A DNA stretch of 64,000 nucleotides from an uncultured Pseudomonadota bacterium (GTDB lineage: Bacteria; Myxococcota_A; UBA796; GCA-2862545), in the NCBI GenBank assembly GCA_913061235.1, contig CAJXTB010000007.1, positions 124,001 to 188,000 of the forward strand, in the 5' to 3' direction. The notes beneath the pieces are model-generated. The model did not search any database and had not been told where the DNA came from. It worked only from the letters and a program-made list of their open reading frames with translations. A program made the position numbers and the translations under genes. Below are positions 1-8,838 of the stretch, piece after piece. Within the stretch, counting starts at the first letter, position 1. Each line of letters begins with the position of its first letter.

Positions 1-2035
1 GGTAGTCGCGGAAGTTGGTCTGCTCGACCGCCCCGTCCTTCAAGGTCACATTGCCGTACAGCGCAATCGTGGCACCAAAGACAAAGCCGCCTTCGAGCTG
101 GGCGATGACTCGGTCTCGGTTGATGACCCGACCGGGGTCTGCCACAACCCATGCTTCTTCCAGCTTTGGGCCCCCGCGGGGGTCTCGGCTCACCCGTACG
201 ACAACTGCGACATACGTGTTGAAGCTGGCATGTGCAGCGAAGCCCATCGCTGAGGCATCGTCGGTATCGACGTCGTAGCCGGACATCTCGCGAACGCGGT
301 CAATGACACGGTGCCAGCGTCCGACGTCGACCGGGTGCTCGTCCAAGTCTCGCCCGTAGTTGGGAATGGGGGCGCCAGTCTCGTCAGACGTCAACGCGCG
401 TGGCGGCCCGATGATCTTCTTGAGCATGTCCGGAGTCGGTATGCGTGCTTCGGCGGCAAGCTCGTCTACGAAGCACTGGGCTGCGAAGGCGTGGTTGATG
501 TTGTACACCGAGCGCAGCCAGCCAATGCGTACGTGCTCTTTGGTGCTGTGCGTCTCCATGGAGACATTCGGAATGTCGAGCGGAAGGTCCAGAACACCCA
601 TGCCAAGCTCAAGATTGAGCAATCCATGGAACACGGGCAGGTAGGTGGTGAGAATGCTCGGAGAAGCGATTCGCTGGCGCCAGGCGGTCACGTTGCCGGC
701 GTCATCCAGCGCGCCATCCAGCCGTTGAACTGCGCATGCATGGTAGAAGCTGTGCTGAATATCGTCTTCGCGGGTCCACTGTACGCGCACGGGCACGCGC
801 AGCTTGTTGGACAAGAAGGCGGCTTCAACGGCGAAGTCTGGCTTGCCCTTTCGACCGAAGGCGGCACCTAAGAAGGTCACGTTGACGGTGATGTTGTCCT
901 TGGGCAATCCAACCACCTTCTTCACCCAGTTTCGCGTGCGCTGTGGTGCCTGGACCGGGGCCCAGACCTCGCAGCTGTCGTCCTTTCGCCAGGCAATCGC
1001 GGCGGGTGGCTCCATAGGTGCGTGAACCAGGTGCGGCACTCGGTACGTCGCTGAGACGGTTCGGGTTGCGGACTCCAAGACGTCGTCGGCCTTTCCGGTG
1101 GCCCGGCGCTTGTTCCCGGGTGTGTTCACGGCCTCGGTCATCGCGTCGTATTCACTGGCCGAGTCAATGCCGGCGTGTGGGCCGTCTTCCCAAGAGATGC
1201 GCAGGGCGTTGCGGCCTTGAATGGCAGCCCAGGTGTGCTCAGCGACCACGGCAATGCCGCCCAGGGGATGGAACCGTCCGGGGGCTGACCACCGGGGCAT
1301 CTCGATGACGTCGATGACTCCTGGAATGGCCCGAGCGGCGGTGTCGTCGTACTGAGAGACCTGACCGCCGAGCTGAGGTGGCCGGGCGATGACGGCGGTG
1401 ACCATGCCGGGCAGTGTGACGTCTGCGCCGTACTGGGCAGCCCCCGTGACGAAGGCCAGGGCGTCTACCAAAGGCAGGTTCGTGCCCATGTGAACGAGCT
1501 CGGACTCTGGACGCAGAACGACATCGTCGGGGTCGGGAACGGTGAGTGCTGCGGCGGCAACGGCAAGGTCGCCAAAGGGAATGGGGACGTCTCCGCCAAC
1601 AACATGATGGTCCTGTGTCGTCAGCCCAGAGGGGTCCACACCAAGCTGCGTTGCGGCGGCTTGTACCAGCAAGGTTCGTGCGACGGCCCCCATGCGTCGA
1701 AGCATGTCGTACTGGGTGCGAATACTGGTCGACCCGTCTGTGTTTTGGTCGCCGTACACCGTGTCGCCGGTGGCCTGGACCACGTGGATTCGGCCGAGGT
1801 CGGCGCCCAACTCGTCAGCAATAAGAGCAGGAATGGAGCTGCGTACACCCTGACCCATCTCGGAGCGGTTGCAGGTCAGGAACAGGGAGCCGTCTGACTC
1901 TAAGCGCACAAAGACGTTGGGAGAGAACGACCCTGCGGCGGCTGATGCTTGTCTGCTGACACCCAAGGTTAGCGCGGTCGCCACGCCGGCGGTTCCAAGC
2001 AGAAAGCCGCGTCTGGACGTGTACAGCGCGTTCAT
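1..2035 (-). CDS. iorB: Molybdopterin-binding subunit of isoquinoline 1-oxidoreductase / aldehyde dehydrogenase type (3' end outside window)
   Basis: Large Mo-cofactor subunit of a periplasmic xanthine-oxidase-family hydroxylase. The reading frame is open for 678 codons from the ATG at 2035 to the window edge, so the C-terminus (perhaps 50-70 residues) is missing. The N-terminus has a twin-arginine signal (SRRGFLLG, residues 7-14), which fits export of a folded cofactor protein. The stretch [10 protein letters not shown] soon after the signal is characteristic of the IorB/AldH family. The start overlaps the stop of the 2Fe-2S subunit gene by 4 bp (ATGA), so the two are translationally coupled. 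The substrate cannot be read from sequence; isoquinoline, aldehydes or nicotinate-like compounds are all possible for this family. Confidence 0.9.
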   Translation of the reverse strand, partial: MNALYTSRRGFLLGTAGVATALTLGVSRQASAAAGSFSPNVFVRLESDGSLFLTCNRSEMGQGVRSSIPALIADELGADLGRIHVVQATGDTVYGDQNTDGSTSIRTQYDMLRRMGAVARTLLVQAAATQLGVDPSGLTTQDHHVVGGDVPIPFGDLAVAAAALTVPDPDDVVLRPESELVHMGTNLPLVDALAFVTGAAQYGADVTLPGMVTAVIARPPQLGGQVSQYDDTAARAIPGVIDVIEMPRWSAPGRFHPLGGIAVVAEHTWAAIQGRNALRISWEDGPHAGIDSASEYDAMTEAVNTPGNKRRATGKADDVLESATRTVSATYRVPHLVHAPMEPPAAIAWRKDDSCEVWAPVQAPQRTRNWVKKVVGLPKDNITVNVTFLGAAFGRKGKPDFAVEAAFLSNKLRVPVRVQWTREDDIQHSFYHACAVQRLDGALDDAGNVTAWRQRIASPSILTTYLPVFHGLLNLELGMGVLDLPLDIPNVSMETHSTKEHVRIGWLRSVYNINHAFAAQCFVDELAAEARIPTPDMLKKIIGPPRALTSDETGAPIPNYGRDLDEHPVDVGRWHRVIDRVREMSGYDVDTDDASAMGFAAHASFNTYVAVVVRVSRDPRGGPKLEEAWVVADPGRVINRDRVIAQLEGGFVFGATIALYGNVTLKDGAVEQTNFRDY

Positions 2036-2487
2036 GAGGACTGCCCCGAGACGTCCAGGATGGCGTCACGAATGCGGGTATAAGTGCCGCATCGACAGAG
2101 GTTTCCGGCCATTCCCTTGTCGATATCTGCGACCGACGGCGTTGGGTTCTTCGCCAGCAATGCTGCTGCCGTCATCAGCTGACCCGCCTGACAGAAGCCG
2201 CACTGTGGAACACCATGGCGAATCCAGGCCTGCTGCAAGGGATGAAGGGTGTCGCCGCCGAGTCCCTCAATCGTGGTGACCGACTTTCCTTCTGCCGCGG
2301 AAGCGGGCGTGACACAGCTACGAACCGGATTTCCGTCAATGTGTACCGTGCAGGCGCCACACAGCGCTTGGCCGCAGCCGTACTTGGTGCCAGTCAGGCC
2401 CAACAAGTCTCGAATGGCCCACAACAGCGGCATTGTGGGGTCTGCGTTGAGTTGGACGCGTTCGCCGTTGAGGGTCAGGGCAATCAC
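2032..2487 (-). CDS. iorA: 2Fe-2S subunit of isoquinoline 1-oxidoreductase type
   Basis: Small iron-sulfur subunit (151 aa, normal length) carrying electrons from the Mo site of the adjacent large subunit. The plant-type 2Fe-2S motif is complete: [10 protein letters not shown] at residues 37-46 plus Cys58. The second cluster has CGFCQAGQ and [12 protein letters not shown]. There is no signal peptide of its own; in this family the subunit is expected to be carried through the Tat pathway with the large subunit. It lies between the cytochrome gene (4-bp overlap at 2484-2487) and iorB (4-bp overlap). A FAD-binding subunit is absent, as expected for the membrane-linked IorAB/AldFGH type, which passes electrons to a cytochrome c. 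Confidence 0.93.
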   Translation of the reverse strand: MIALTLNGERVQLNADPTMPLLWAIRDLLGLTGTKYGCGQALCGACTVHIDGNPVRSCVTPASAAEGKSVTTIEGLGGDTLHPLQQAWIRHGVPQCGFCQAGQLMTAAALLAKNPTPSVADIDKGMAGNLCRCGTYTRIRDAILDVSGQSS

Positions 2488-3098
2488 AGGGCCTCCAGTG
2501 GGCAGTGCGCGCCGGAGTTAATCCACGCACGAATGAGGGCGGCGAACTCCGCCTGAGTTCCTGGCGCGGGTTCGCGAACATCACCTGGCTCCCATGCCCA
2601 GCCGACCAGTGCGTCTTCCGCCATGTGGGTGTACAGGTCCTCTAGACCGCGTTCGCCGTTTCGTTCTGGGTCTTTGATTTGGTTGCAGATCTGGCCCACT
2701 GACCGCCCCATCCACGCCATCTCAATGGGAGCGAGCTGCCAGTGAGGCGCGCCAGGAATGCGTGTGTGGTCCTGGTTGCTGTCCTGGTGACAGGTGCTGC
2801 ATTGCATGCCGGTGACACCGTGGTTGTCTGGCCCTCGCCACACAGGAGGCTCGTGGACGCCTTGCTGCATGCCTTGCCGTGGGCGGTTGTCGCTTGGGTG
2901 ACAGTTGGCACAGCGTGGATGCTGGAGGACCTTGCCCATCTCGGTGAACAGGGCTTGGCTGCGCTCCACTCGGTCGTCCATGCCCTCAAAGTCGGTAGGT
3001 GAGGCGAGTGTGAGCGAGCTCTGGCGTGGCGGCACCGCCTCTGGCAGTGGTAGCGGCTTGCTGCACGCAACAATCAGCAATGGAACAAGGACACGCAT
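2484..3098 (-). CDS. Di-haem cytochrome c lipoprotein, electron acceptor of the IorAB enzyme
   Basis: A 204-residue predicted lipoprotein: short hydrophobic N-terminus with lipobox LIVAC (Cys12), then two c-type haem sites, CANCH (63-67) and CSTCH (100-104). The ATG at 3098 is preferred over a GTG two codons upstream because the signal then begins MRVLVPLL. It is first in a tight operon with iorA and iorB (4-bp overlap). The inference is that it takes electrons from the 2Fe-2S subunit at the outer face of a membrane and feeds them to respiration. Related three-gene sets are known for membrane aldehyde dehydrogenases, though those cytochromes often have three haems. The C-terminal half has no other motif that I recognise. 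Confidence 0.8.
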   Translation of the reverse strand: MRVLVPLLIVACSKPLPLPEAVPPRQSSLTLASPTDFEGMDDRVERSQALFTEMGKVLQHPRCANCHPSDNRPRQGMQQGVHEPPVWRGPDNHGVTGMQCSTCHQDSNQDHTRIPGAPHWQLAPIEMAWMGRSVGQICNQIKDPERNGERGLEDLYTHMAEDALVGWAWEPGDVREPAPGTQAEFAALIRAWINSGAHCPLEAL

Positions 3099-3143
3099 CA
3101 ACACCCCGCGACGCGTCGTAGCGTATCGGGTAGGGCAGGGTGC

Positions 3144-3701
3144 ATGTCGCCATCAATCGCCATCATTCTTGCTGCCGGCGGGTCGTCCCGTATGGGGCGG
3201 TGCAAAGCACTGCTTCCCGTGGACGGGAAACCGCTCGTGATGTGCCATATATCGGCGTTGTCGGCGTGTTCGACGGTAGTCGTCGTCGGACATCAGGCGC
3301 CGGCGGTCCGGCGAGCGGTCTTGGGTGCGGCCACTGTGTTCAACCCGGACTGGGCGAGCACACAACCGTCGGATTCGGTGCGCGTGGCTCTCGCAGCGCT
3401 GCCCGACGCGACCGGTATCTTGGTCACACCAGTGGACGTGCCACCGGCGGATTCAACGGTCACGACTGCCCTCATGGGCCTACCGGTCAGTGCGGTGCCT
3501 GTAGGTGAAGACGGGTTCGAGGGGCACCCGGTCTGGGTCACTGGCTCGGAGCTTGCGCGGCTGCGCCGTGGGCCTGTGGACGGTGGACTGCGCGCTCTTT
3601 TATCACACGCGAAGCGCGTGGTTGTACCCGGGGTTCTCGGCGCAGACTTCGACGACCAAGCGGCCTTTGATGCCTACGTTCTCACCAGAACCCGGGGCTA
3701 A
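3144..3701 (+). CDS. mocA: MocA-like molybdenum cofactor nucleotidyltransferase
   Basis: A 185-residue nucleotidyltransferase of the MobA/MocA fold. The N-terminal AAGGSSRMGRCKALLP is the nucleotide-binding loop (LAAGxSxRMGxxK), and VTPVDVP near residue 97 is the metal-binding acidic motif. In this family CTP is used to make molybdopterin cytosine dinucleotide, the cofactor of xanthine-oxidase-type enzymes. It is transcribed divergently from the cytochrome-iorAB operon with only 45 bp between start codons. That placement fits it maturing the cofactor of IorB. An AGGG ribosome site lies just before the ATG. GTP-specific MobA function cannot be excluded by eye, but the neighbourhood favours MocA. 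Confidence 0.82.
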   Translation: MSPSIAIILAAGGSSRMGRCKALLPVDGKPLVMCHISALSACSTVVVVGHQAPAVRRAVLGAATVFNPDWASTQPSDSVRVALAALPDATGILVTPVDVPPADSTVTTALMGLPVSAVPVGEDGFEGHPVWVTGSELARLRRGPVDGGLRALLSHAKRVVVPGVLGADFDDQAAFDAYVLTRTRG

Positions 3702-3708
3702 ACACCGT

Positions 3709-4113
3709 CTACCGCACCTTGTTTTGGTGGTAGGTGAGGGCCTGCGTGACGCAGTGAATGACGGCGTCTTCATGCAGTGGCTTGCCGACGTCGAAGAGAA
3801 CCGCACGATTGCCCGAGTAGTGGAGGTCATCGCCAAAGGTCAGGCGGAAACCGTCCAAGAGGTTGGTCTGGCAGTGAACGTACAGACCCAGCATTGTGTC
3901 GTCGTGAACGGCCAGGCGCACGGTTGTACCAACGCCTCTGCGCGCTGGAAGCCAGCTTGGCTGGCCCCACTTGAGGGTCTCGACGACGCCACCATCAAGG
4001 TTGAGTTGTTCGGCTACCTCTAGGATGATGCCGCGAATGCGCAGGGCAATGGATTGATGCTGCGCCGGGAATTGCCGGAGTGCCGCATCTACCAGTTCTT
4101 CTGAGTCGCTCAT
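3709..4113 (-). CDS. DUF1801 (YdhG-like) domain protein
   Basis: A small soluble protein of 134 residues. The ATG at 4113 was chosen over upstream starts because a GGGAGA ribosome site sits just before it and the upstream extension looks non-coding. The KWGQPSW motif in the middle and the later region with FGDDLHYSG match the DUF1801 / YdhG-type fold, a small alpha/beta domain of unknown biochemical role. It converges on mocA with 7 bp between the stops. Nothing in the context suggests a function. Confidence 0.72.
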   Translation of the reverse strand: MSDSEELVDAALRQFPAQHQSIALRIRGIILEVAEQLNLDGGVVETLKWGQPSWLPARRGVGTTVRLAVHDDTMLGLYVHCQTNLLDGFRLTFGDDLHYSGNRAVLFDVGKPLHEDAVIHCVTQALTYHQNKVR

Positions 4114-4386
4114 GCCTGCATCTCCCAGTGAGTTCACAGGCATAACCACACCGCCGATTGCAGCGGCGCAGCCCGGGTCAACCTGGAGCGGCACCGTTGT
4201 AGGACAGAACTGGCGGCACAAGTCCACCGCATCTGGAAGAAATCCCCCTGGGCTTAGTGTCCTGACCGCATGACGAGTCGTGCCGGTCTCCTGCGTCGCG
4301 GTCCGTTCCTACACCCTTGATCTCGACGTGAACAGGCTGTCGCAGTTGCCGCCCATCCCCAACATGTCCCCCACGGTGACTCGATG
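4114..4386. other. Intergenic stretch upstream of the sigma-54 control region
   Basis: About 270 bases between the divergent DUF1801 gene and the palindromic sites at 4387. No reading frame with coding character is seen. The part next to 4113 must hold the promoter of the DUF1801 gene, but no clear -35/-10 pair stands out. Confidence 0.5.
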
Positions 4387-4420
4387 TGTCCGCGGACAGT
4401 CGACCGGACGTCCGCGGACA
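4387..4420. promoter_or_regulatory. Tandem palindromes TGTCCGCGGACA: candidate enhancer (UAS) site
   Basis: Two copies of a perfect palindrome: TGTCCGCGGACA at 4387-4398 and GTCCGCGGAC at 4410-4419 (flanked by C and A). The centres are 22 bp apart, about two helical turns, so dimers would bind on the same face. They lie about 75-85 bp upstream of the -24 element of the sigma-54 promoter at 4473, the usual place for an enhancer-binding activator. The activator gene is not in the window. Confidence 0.7.
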
Positions 4421-4472
4421 CCTTCCGATTGGCTTGGGTTTGGTAGAACCTAGACAATCGGCTCAGAGATTC

Positions 4473-4488
4473 TGGCACGCCGGTTGCA
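4473..4488 (+). promoter_or_regulatory. Sigma-54 (-24/-12) promoter
   Basis: The sequence TGGCACGCCGGTTGCA fits the sigma-54 consensus TGGCACG-N4-TTGCA without mismatch, with GG at 4474-4475 and GC at 4486-4487 separated by 10 bases. The expected start of transcription is near 4499, giving a leader of about 35 bases to the ATG at 4535 with its TAAGGAGAG ribosome site. Spacing to the upstream palindromes and to the gene are both right. Confidence 0.88.
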
Positions 4489-4534
4489 GTCTGTTTCAAG
4501 TACTGGCTCTGGCCAGCCACTAAGGAGAGACATT

Positions 4535-6319
4535 ATGAAAGCGATCATGTTGATGACCATCCTGGGTTTGACCTTCACCAACACAGCCCTTGCAATCGAC
4601 CATTCAGGTGTTGACTTCAACCTCCCAATTTGTGACAGCCCTAGTTCGCTGTGGAGCCGAACCGCCGCCAGCACCAACGGCGCGCCAATGCCCGGCGAGG
4701 TGTTCCAGGAAGCCTGGATTGAGGTCGACCTGAACAACGACGGCCACCTTGACCGGGTTCAAGGCATCTCGGGTCGCGATACCTCGGGCCAGCGGGATTC
4801 CGGTGCAGTGGCCATCCAGTACGGTACCGCTTGGGGTTTCTACGAAGGCTATGCCAACCTGACTATCCACCAGGATTCGACCTACATGAACGGAGTGGCC
4901 GAAGCCGGTGACCGCTTCGGCGCTGCGCTCGCGGCCGGAGACTTCGATGGCGACGACGACATTGAGCTGGCCATTGGTGCCCCGGGGGAGGCCATCGGCA
5001 GCACGTCCGGTGCTGGACTTGTGTCGGTGGTGCGGGGCCATGCCACCGGACCCATAGTTTTTTACAACCAGTTGTGGCACCAAGACTCGGACGGCATCAA
5101 ACACAGCCCCGGAGTCAACGACGGCTTCGGTAGCGCACTTGCGGTCGGCGACTTCGACAGAGACGGCTTCGACGACCTGGCCATTGGCGTTCCTGGTGAG
5201 ATGTATGGCTATGGTGCAGTCCAAGTCTTGTACGGTTCCACCTGGGGTCTCACCAGCCGCGACCAGTGGCTGTATCAGGGCACGAGCGGGGTCTCGGGCT
5301 CGCCTGAATTAGGCGATCGATTCGGTGCCGCCGTCTCGGCTGGCGACTTCAACGACGACGGCTACGCAGATCTGGCCGTTGGCGCACCCGGCGAGGCGCT
5401 TGGGTCCAAGAACGAAGCTGGTATGGTCACCGTGTTCTGGGGCAGGTCCTCGGGCCTAACCGGCAGTGGCAGCCAGAAGTTCCACCAGGATGTGTCTGGG
5501 GTGCAGGGAGTTGCCGAGGCAGGGGACCGATTCGGGGCGGCCCTGATGGTCGGCGACTTTACGGGGGACGACATCGTCGACCTGGCCATCGCCTCGTCGA
5601 ACGAGGTCGTGGGGGGCACCAGCCGGCGTGGCTACGTCAACGTACTGACGGGCACAAGGAATGGCCTTTCAGCATCGGGCGACCCGGGGTGGAGCTACGC
5701 CAAGTCGGCAGCACCCGAAGAGATGATGACGGCCCTGTTGGGCGCGTCTTGTAGCCCCAACCCCACCTCGATCACGATTCCGGGTGGCTCAGAAGGCATC
5801 AGCTTTAGTGAGATGCAGGCGAACTACCACGACGAGGGGTGGGAGCTCTACCGTGACAGGACGGACCTCGAAGATGGCGAGTGTACAATCGTGCGCGACC
5901 CAGATGACCCCACCTCGCGGCTCGGGACGGTGTTCTGCAAGGACCATGACCACGCGACTTCGCAGCTCATCTACGGAGGCTGCGACGCCAGGTCCTCCGA
6001 GGAGATGAGTTGTGGTGTGGGCTTCGGCGTGTACGAGGTGGCCTTCACTGCTCCGGACGGTACGGAGCAGACCTGGACCTTTCAGGGACCGTCCGCAGAC
6101 GTGTGCCACGAGGTGACCCCCGAGCGATACTGCCTGGGTGGCCAAGCCTCCATCATCTCGGCAGAGGCAACGGTCATCGATGCAGATGGCTATGGCGTGA
6201 CCGTCGGCGCCGCGGCCGGAATTGGGATCGGCTACAACATCCCCACCATCGAGGATGATGTGCTGACCGCGCAGTTCAGCTTCGGTATGGGAACCTTCGG
6301 CGTGTCCATCCCTCTGTAA
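4535..6319 (+). CDS. Secreted FG-GAP (integrin-alpha-like) repeat protein
   Basis: A 594-residue exported protein. The ATG at 4535 follows a strong ribosome site and begins a typical signal peptide ending near TALA. Four clear FG-GAP units follow, each with a core such as DRFGAALAAGDFDGDDD then a hydrophobic AIGAPGE segment. The D-x-D-x-D-type loops in them are calcium-binding in this family, and the units should form a partial beta-propeller. The last ~200 residues are different: Cys-rich and Gly-rich, ending in a hydrophobic Gly-rich segment, and I do not recognise them. It is a single gene under a sigma-54 promoter, so expression is probably conditional (for example a developmental, surface or nitrogen signal). 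A surface adhesin or matrix role is inference. Confidence 0.85.
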   Translation: MKAIMLMTILGLTFTNTALAIDHSGVDFNLPICDSPSSLWSRTAASTNGAPMPGEVFQEAWIEVDLNNDGHLDRVQGISGRDTSGQRDSGAVAIQYGTAWGFYEGYANLTIHQDSTYMNGVAEAGDRFGAALAAGDFDGDDDIELAIGAPGEAIGSTSGAGLVSVVRGHATGPIVFYNQLWHQDSDGIKHSPGVNDGFGSALAVGDFDRDGFDDLAIGVPGEMYGYGAVQVLYGSTWGLTSRDQWLYQGTSGVSGSPELGDRFGAAVSAGDFNDDGYADLAVGAPGEALGSKNEAGMVTVFWGRSSGLTGSGSQKFHQDVSGVQGVAEAGDRFGAALMVGDFTGDDIVDLAIASSNEVVGGTSRRGYVNVLTGTRNGLSASGDPGWSYAKSAAPEEMMTALLGASCSPNPTSITIPGGSEGISFSEMQANYHDEGWELYRDRTDLEDGECTIVRDPDDPTSRLGTVFCKDHDHATSQLIYGGCDARSSEEMSCGVGFGVYEVAFTAPDGTEQTWTFQGPSADVCHEVTPERYCLGGQASIISAEATVIDADGYGVTVGAAAGIGIGYNIPTIEDDVLTAQFSFGMGTFGVSIPL

Positions 6320-6630
6320 GGCGCCTTTCCAGCGCATCAGCCGGCTCGGTGTGCCAATTGCTCGATTCGGAGCATGGCCACCAGCCGGTTTTGGTGCGGG
6401 TGCGGCAACCCTCTTGATGCCCTTACAAGGGTGAGCGCTGGGACTGATGGAGGAAACGGGCGGTAGGGTGCGCTAGCCATCGATCTCCGGCGAGAGACAC
6501 ACTGGCTTCTCTGTCATCCTCGCCGTCTAGACACCCCGACATCAAAAATGGGGGTGGAGATTTCGATGGTGCGTGATGTGCGTGCCACGAATTGTGAATG
6601 GGACGCTCCGCCTAGCCACTGGTCTCGAGG
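6320..6630. other. Intergenic stretch between convergent genes
   Basis: 311 bases between the FG-GAP gene and the end of the aldo/keto reductase gene. No coding frame is convincing. It holds a weak inverted repeat CTAGCC/GGCTAG (6612-6617 and 6629-6634) that overlaps the reductase stop codon, but no T-run follows, so it is not called a terminator. Confidence 0.5.
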
Positions 6631-7464
6631 CTAGACCACCGGCTGACCCACGCCCGTGTCCCACTTGGCGCTGAAGCCGGGGTTAATCATGCGGCCGTCT
6701 GGCTTGGTCAGCGTGTCGATTGCGGCAATATCAGCGGATGAAAGCGTCACATGTTGCGCTGCGAAGTTGCCTTCCAAGTGGCTCTTGCTCGTGGACTTTG
6801 GAATCGCCACAACGTCGTCTTGAGCCAACAGCCATGCCAGAAGAACGGCTGCGGGGTTGGTCTTGTGCGTGGCTGCAATGTCGTTGACCACGTCGTTGCT
6901 CAGCAAGCGTCCCCGTCCGAGTGGGCTGTACGCGGTGAGGAACATGTTGTGCTCGCGGAGCTTGTCCAGCACTGGCTTTTGCGACAGCTGCGCATGGTAC
7001 TCGACCTGATTGGTAGCGAGCGGGATGCCCATCTCAAAGGACTTGTTCAGCCACGCAACGGTGTAGTTGCTGACGCCGATGAGCCGCGCCTTGCCGGCCT
7101 TCTGTACAGCGTGGAGTGCGGTGAGCTGTTCTTCTAGCGGGACCTCTTCGACAGGCCAGTGGATGAGCAGCAGGTCGACGTAGTCGGTTCCCAACTTCTT
7201 GAGAGACACGTTGACGCTCTCTTCGAGGCTTCCCACTTGGTCCCGCCACACCTTCGTGGTGAGGAAGATGTCTTGGCGAGCGACGGACGACGACGTGATT
7301 GCCTTGCCGACCTCGACTTCGTTGCCGTAGGCCTGGGCGGTGTCGATGTGCCGGTAGCCAATGTCCAACGCCAACGGAACGCTCTTGAGGCAGTCTTCAT
7401 CGGTGAGCTGCCAGGTGCCAAGGCCCAAGCGGGGAACGGTGATGCCGTTGTGGACGAGATTCAT
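6631..7464 (-). CDS. Aldo/keto reductase (2,5-diketo-D-gluconate reductase-like)
   Basis: NADPH-dependent aldo/keto reductase of 277 residues, full length for the AKR5-like group. The TIM-barrel signatures are all visible: GYRHIDTAQAYGNE with catalytic Asp and Tyr (residues ~36-49), TTKVW with the catalytic Lys, LLLIHWP with the catalytic His, and the cofactor-binding IPKSTSKSHLEGN near the C-terminus. The ATG at 7464 has a TAGGAG ribosome site at good distance. It is a single gene, divergent from the fibrinogen-domain gene at 7706. The physiological substrate cannot be told; reduction of small aldehydes or ketones is likely. Confidence 0.93.
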   Translation of the reverse strand: MNLVHNGITVPRLGLGTWQLTDEDCLKSVPLALDIGYRHIDTAQAYGNEVEVGKAITSSSVARQDIFLTTKVWRDQVGSLEESVNVSLKKLGTDYVDLLLIHWPVEEVPLEEQLTALHAVQKAGKARLIGVSNYTVAWLNKSFEMGIPLATNQVEYHAQLSQKPVLDKLREHNMFLTAYSPLGRGRLLSNDVVNDIAATHKTNPAAVLLAWLLAQDDVVAIPKSTSKSHLEGNFAAQHVTLSSADIAAIDTLTKPDGRMINPGFSAKWDTGVGQPVV

Positions 7465-7657
7465 GCGGAACTCCTAGGGTCCGGCAGAACTAAAGGCATC
7501 CGGCTCAATCGCAAGGGGTGAAAATCGATTTGTGACCGTTCGGACATCAAGGTCTCCCCGGCCCGCCGCGCCGTGAGGGCCGAGCCGGGGCCGATGCACC
7601 AAGTCCCAGTACGAAATCGGCGCCACGCGTAAGGCAGTGCGGAGGTTGTTCTTGCTG

Positions 7658-7687
7658 TTGACCGGCATCCCATCCGTCATATACAAT
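7658..7687 (+). promoter_or_regulatory. Sigma-70-type promoter of the fibrinogen-domain gene
   Basis: TTGACC at 7658-7663 and TACAAT at 7682-7687 separated by 18 bases, a good -35/-10 pair. Transcription would start near 7694, giving a leader only about a dozen bases long that contains the G-run ribosome site CGGGGG before the ATG at 7706. Confidence 0.6.
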
Positions 7688-7705
7688 GCTGATATCGGGG
7701 GTATT

Positions 7706-8821
7706 ATGCGTACAATTATGGTGGCTCTAGTCTGTTCGACATCGGTGGCCGCTGCCGCCCCAATGACCATGTCTTGGCAGGGCCGCGCCCTCGATAGTGC
7801 CGGTGTTCCCGTTGAGGGGGGCTCTCACTCCGTGGTCGTCGAGATGTGGACCTCCTCTTCCACAGTGGACGAGACCAACGACCGTCTTCACGTTGAGAGC
7901 TTCTCTGGGGTCGCTCCTGAGGCAGGCTTCTTTTCGCTGACCCTCGGTACCGGAACGCTTCTTGATAGCACCATTTTCTCGAATGAGGAGGTGTGGATGG
8001 AGGTGACTGTCGACGGCTCAACAATGGGTGTTCGTACGCTGCTCACCAGCGTGCCCATGTCGGGTCGCTCTGTCGAGACCGCGCGATTCTCAGCGAGCAC
8101 TGCTGCGTGTGATGGCTCTGTTGCAGCGGATGTCGGGCTCGTTCGGTTTACCGGTTCGGATTTTGAGGGATGCACGCCTGACGGCTGGCTGCCATTTACC
8201 CCAGTGAAGCTCGGCTTGGCCGTCACCACACCCGGCTTGTCCTGCCACCACATCAAGTCGGTGGACTTGGGGGCTGAAAACGGGTTGTACTGGCTGGACC
8301 CAGACAACTCCGGGGCCTTTCAAGCCTATTGCGACATGGACGCCGGAGGCTGGACCTTGGTCGCCCGCATGACTATCGCTGGGGACCAATCGCACTGGAA
8401 CACGAGCGCTGTCGGTGTGAGCGGTACCACTGCCGTGACCAATAATAGCGTCACCACGCAAAAATTCGCTGATTCCCGAATCAACGCCCTTCGTATTGGC
8501 AGCACCTACACCGGGACAACCGCGTACCGAATGAGCTGTTGGGACGGAACTGCGAATGCAGCCACCATGTACTGCAGTTCTGCCTGCTCGTTCAATGCGA
8601 CGACCTCGGTGAATTCAGGGGAGTGTTCCAAGTGCACAGGCTCCCCGGATGGCTCGCTCATTCAGCTCGCACCCAACACCGGAACGCGAGGCTTGGGCCA
8701 TCACCACGACTCCACCTACTCGTGGTCAATGGCCTACCAACGGCATCCGGAGCAGGGGAGCAACCCAGGCTGCCGGAACGACGCAAAAGCAAGTGGCAAT
8801 GGCCACCTGTGGATTCGCTAG
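7706..8821 (+). CDS. Secreted modular protein: platform domain + fibrinogen-like C-terminal domain
   Basis: A 371-residue exported protein. The ATG at 7706 starts a signal peptide (MRTIMVALVCSTSVAAAA). Residues ~20-125 form a domain with the landmarks WQGRALDSAGVPVEG, FFSLTLG, VWMEVTVDG and RTLLTSVPMS. The same landmarks occur in proteins at 21.8, 32.5 and 57.2 kb. The C-terminal half looks like a fibrinogen-related domain: SCHHIKS, GLYWLDPD, AYCDMDAGGWTLVARM, with many Cys residues. In animals such domains bind sugars or acetylated groups; binding here is inference. It stands alone, with a CGGGGG ribosome site like its paralogues. It may be a surface or secreted recognition protein. Confidence 0.8.
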   Translation: MRTIMVALVCSTSVAAAAPMTMSWQGRALDSAGVPVEGGSHSVVVEMWTSSSTVDETNDRLHVESFSGVAPEAGFFSLTLGTGTLLDSTIFSNEEVWMEVTVDGSTMGVRTLLTSVPMSGRSVETARFSASTAACDGSVAADVGLVRFTGSDFEGCTPDGWLPFTPVKLGLAVTTPGLSCHHIKSVDLGAENGLYWLDPDNSGAFQAYCDMDAGGWTLVARMTIAGDQSHWNTSAVGVSGTTAVTNNSVTTQKFADSRINALRIGSTYTGTTAYRMSCWDGTANAATMYCSSACSFNATTSVNSGECSKCTGSPDGSLIQLAPNTGTRGLGHHHDSTYSWSMAYQRHPEQGSNPGCRNDAKASGNGHLWIR

Positions 8822-8838
8822 TCAGTGGCACGTCGGCT

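Noticed and set aside
6612-6634. Inverted repeat CTAGCC/GGCTAG as a terminator
   Set aside because: Only 6 bp with an 11-base loop, no T-run, and it overlaps a stop codon.
7556-7590. GC-rich inverted repeat CCCCGGC/GCCGGGG as a riboswitch or terminator
   Set aside because: 7-bp arms with a 21-base loop are expected by chance in such GC-rich DNA, and its place between divergent genes gives no clear role.
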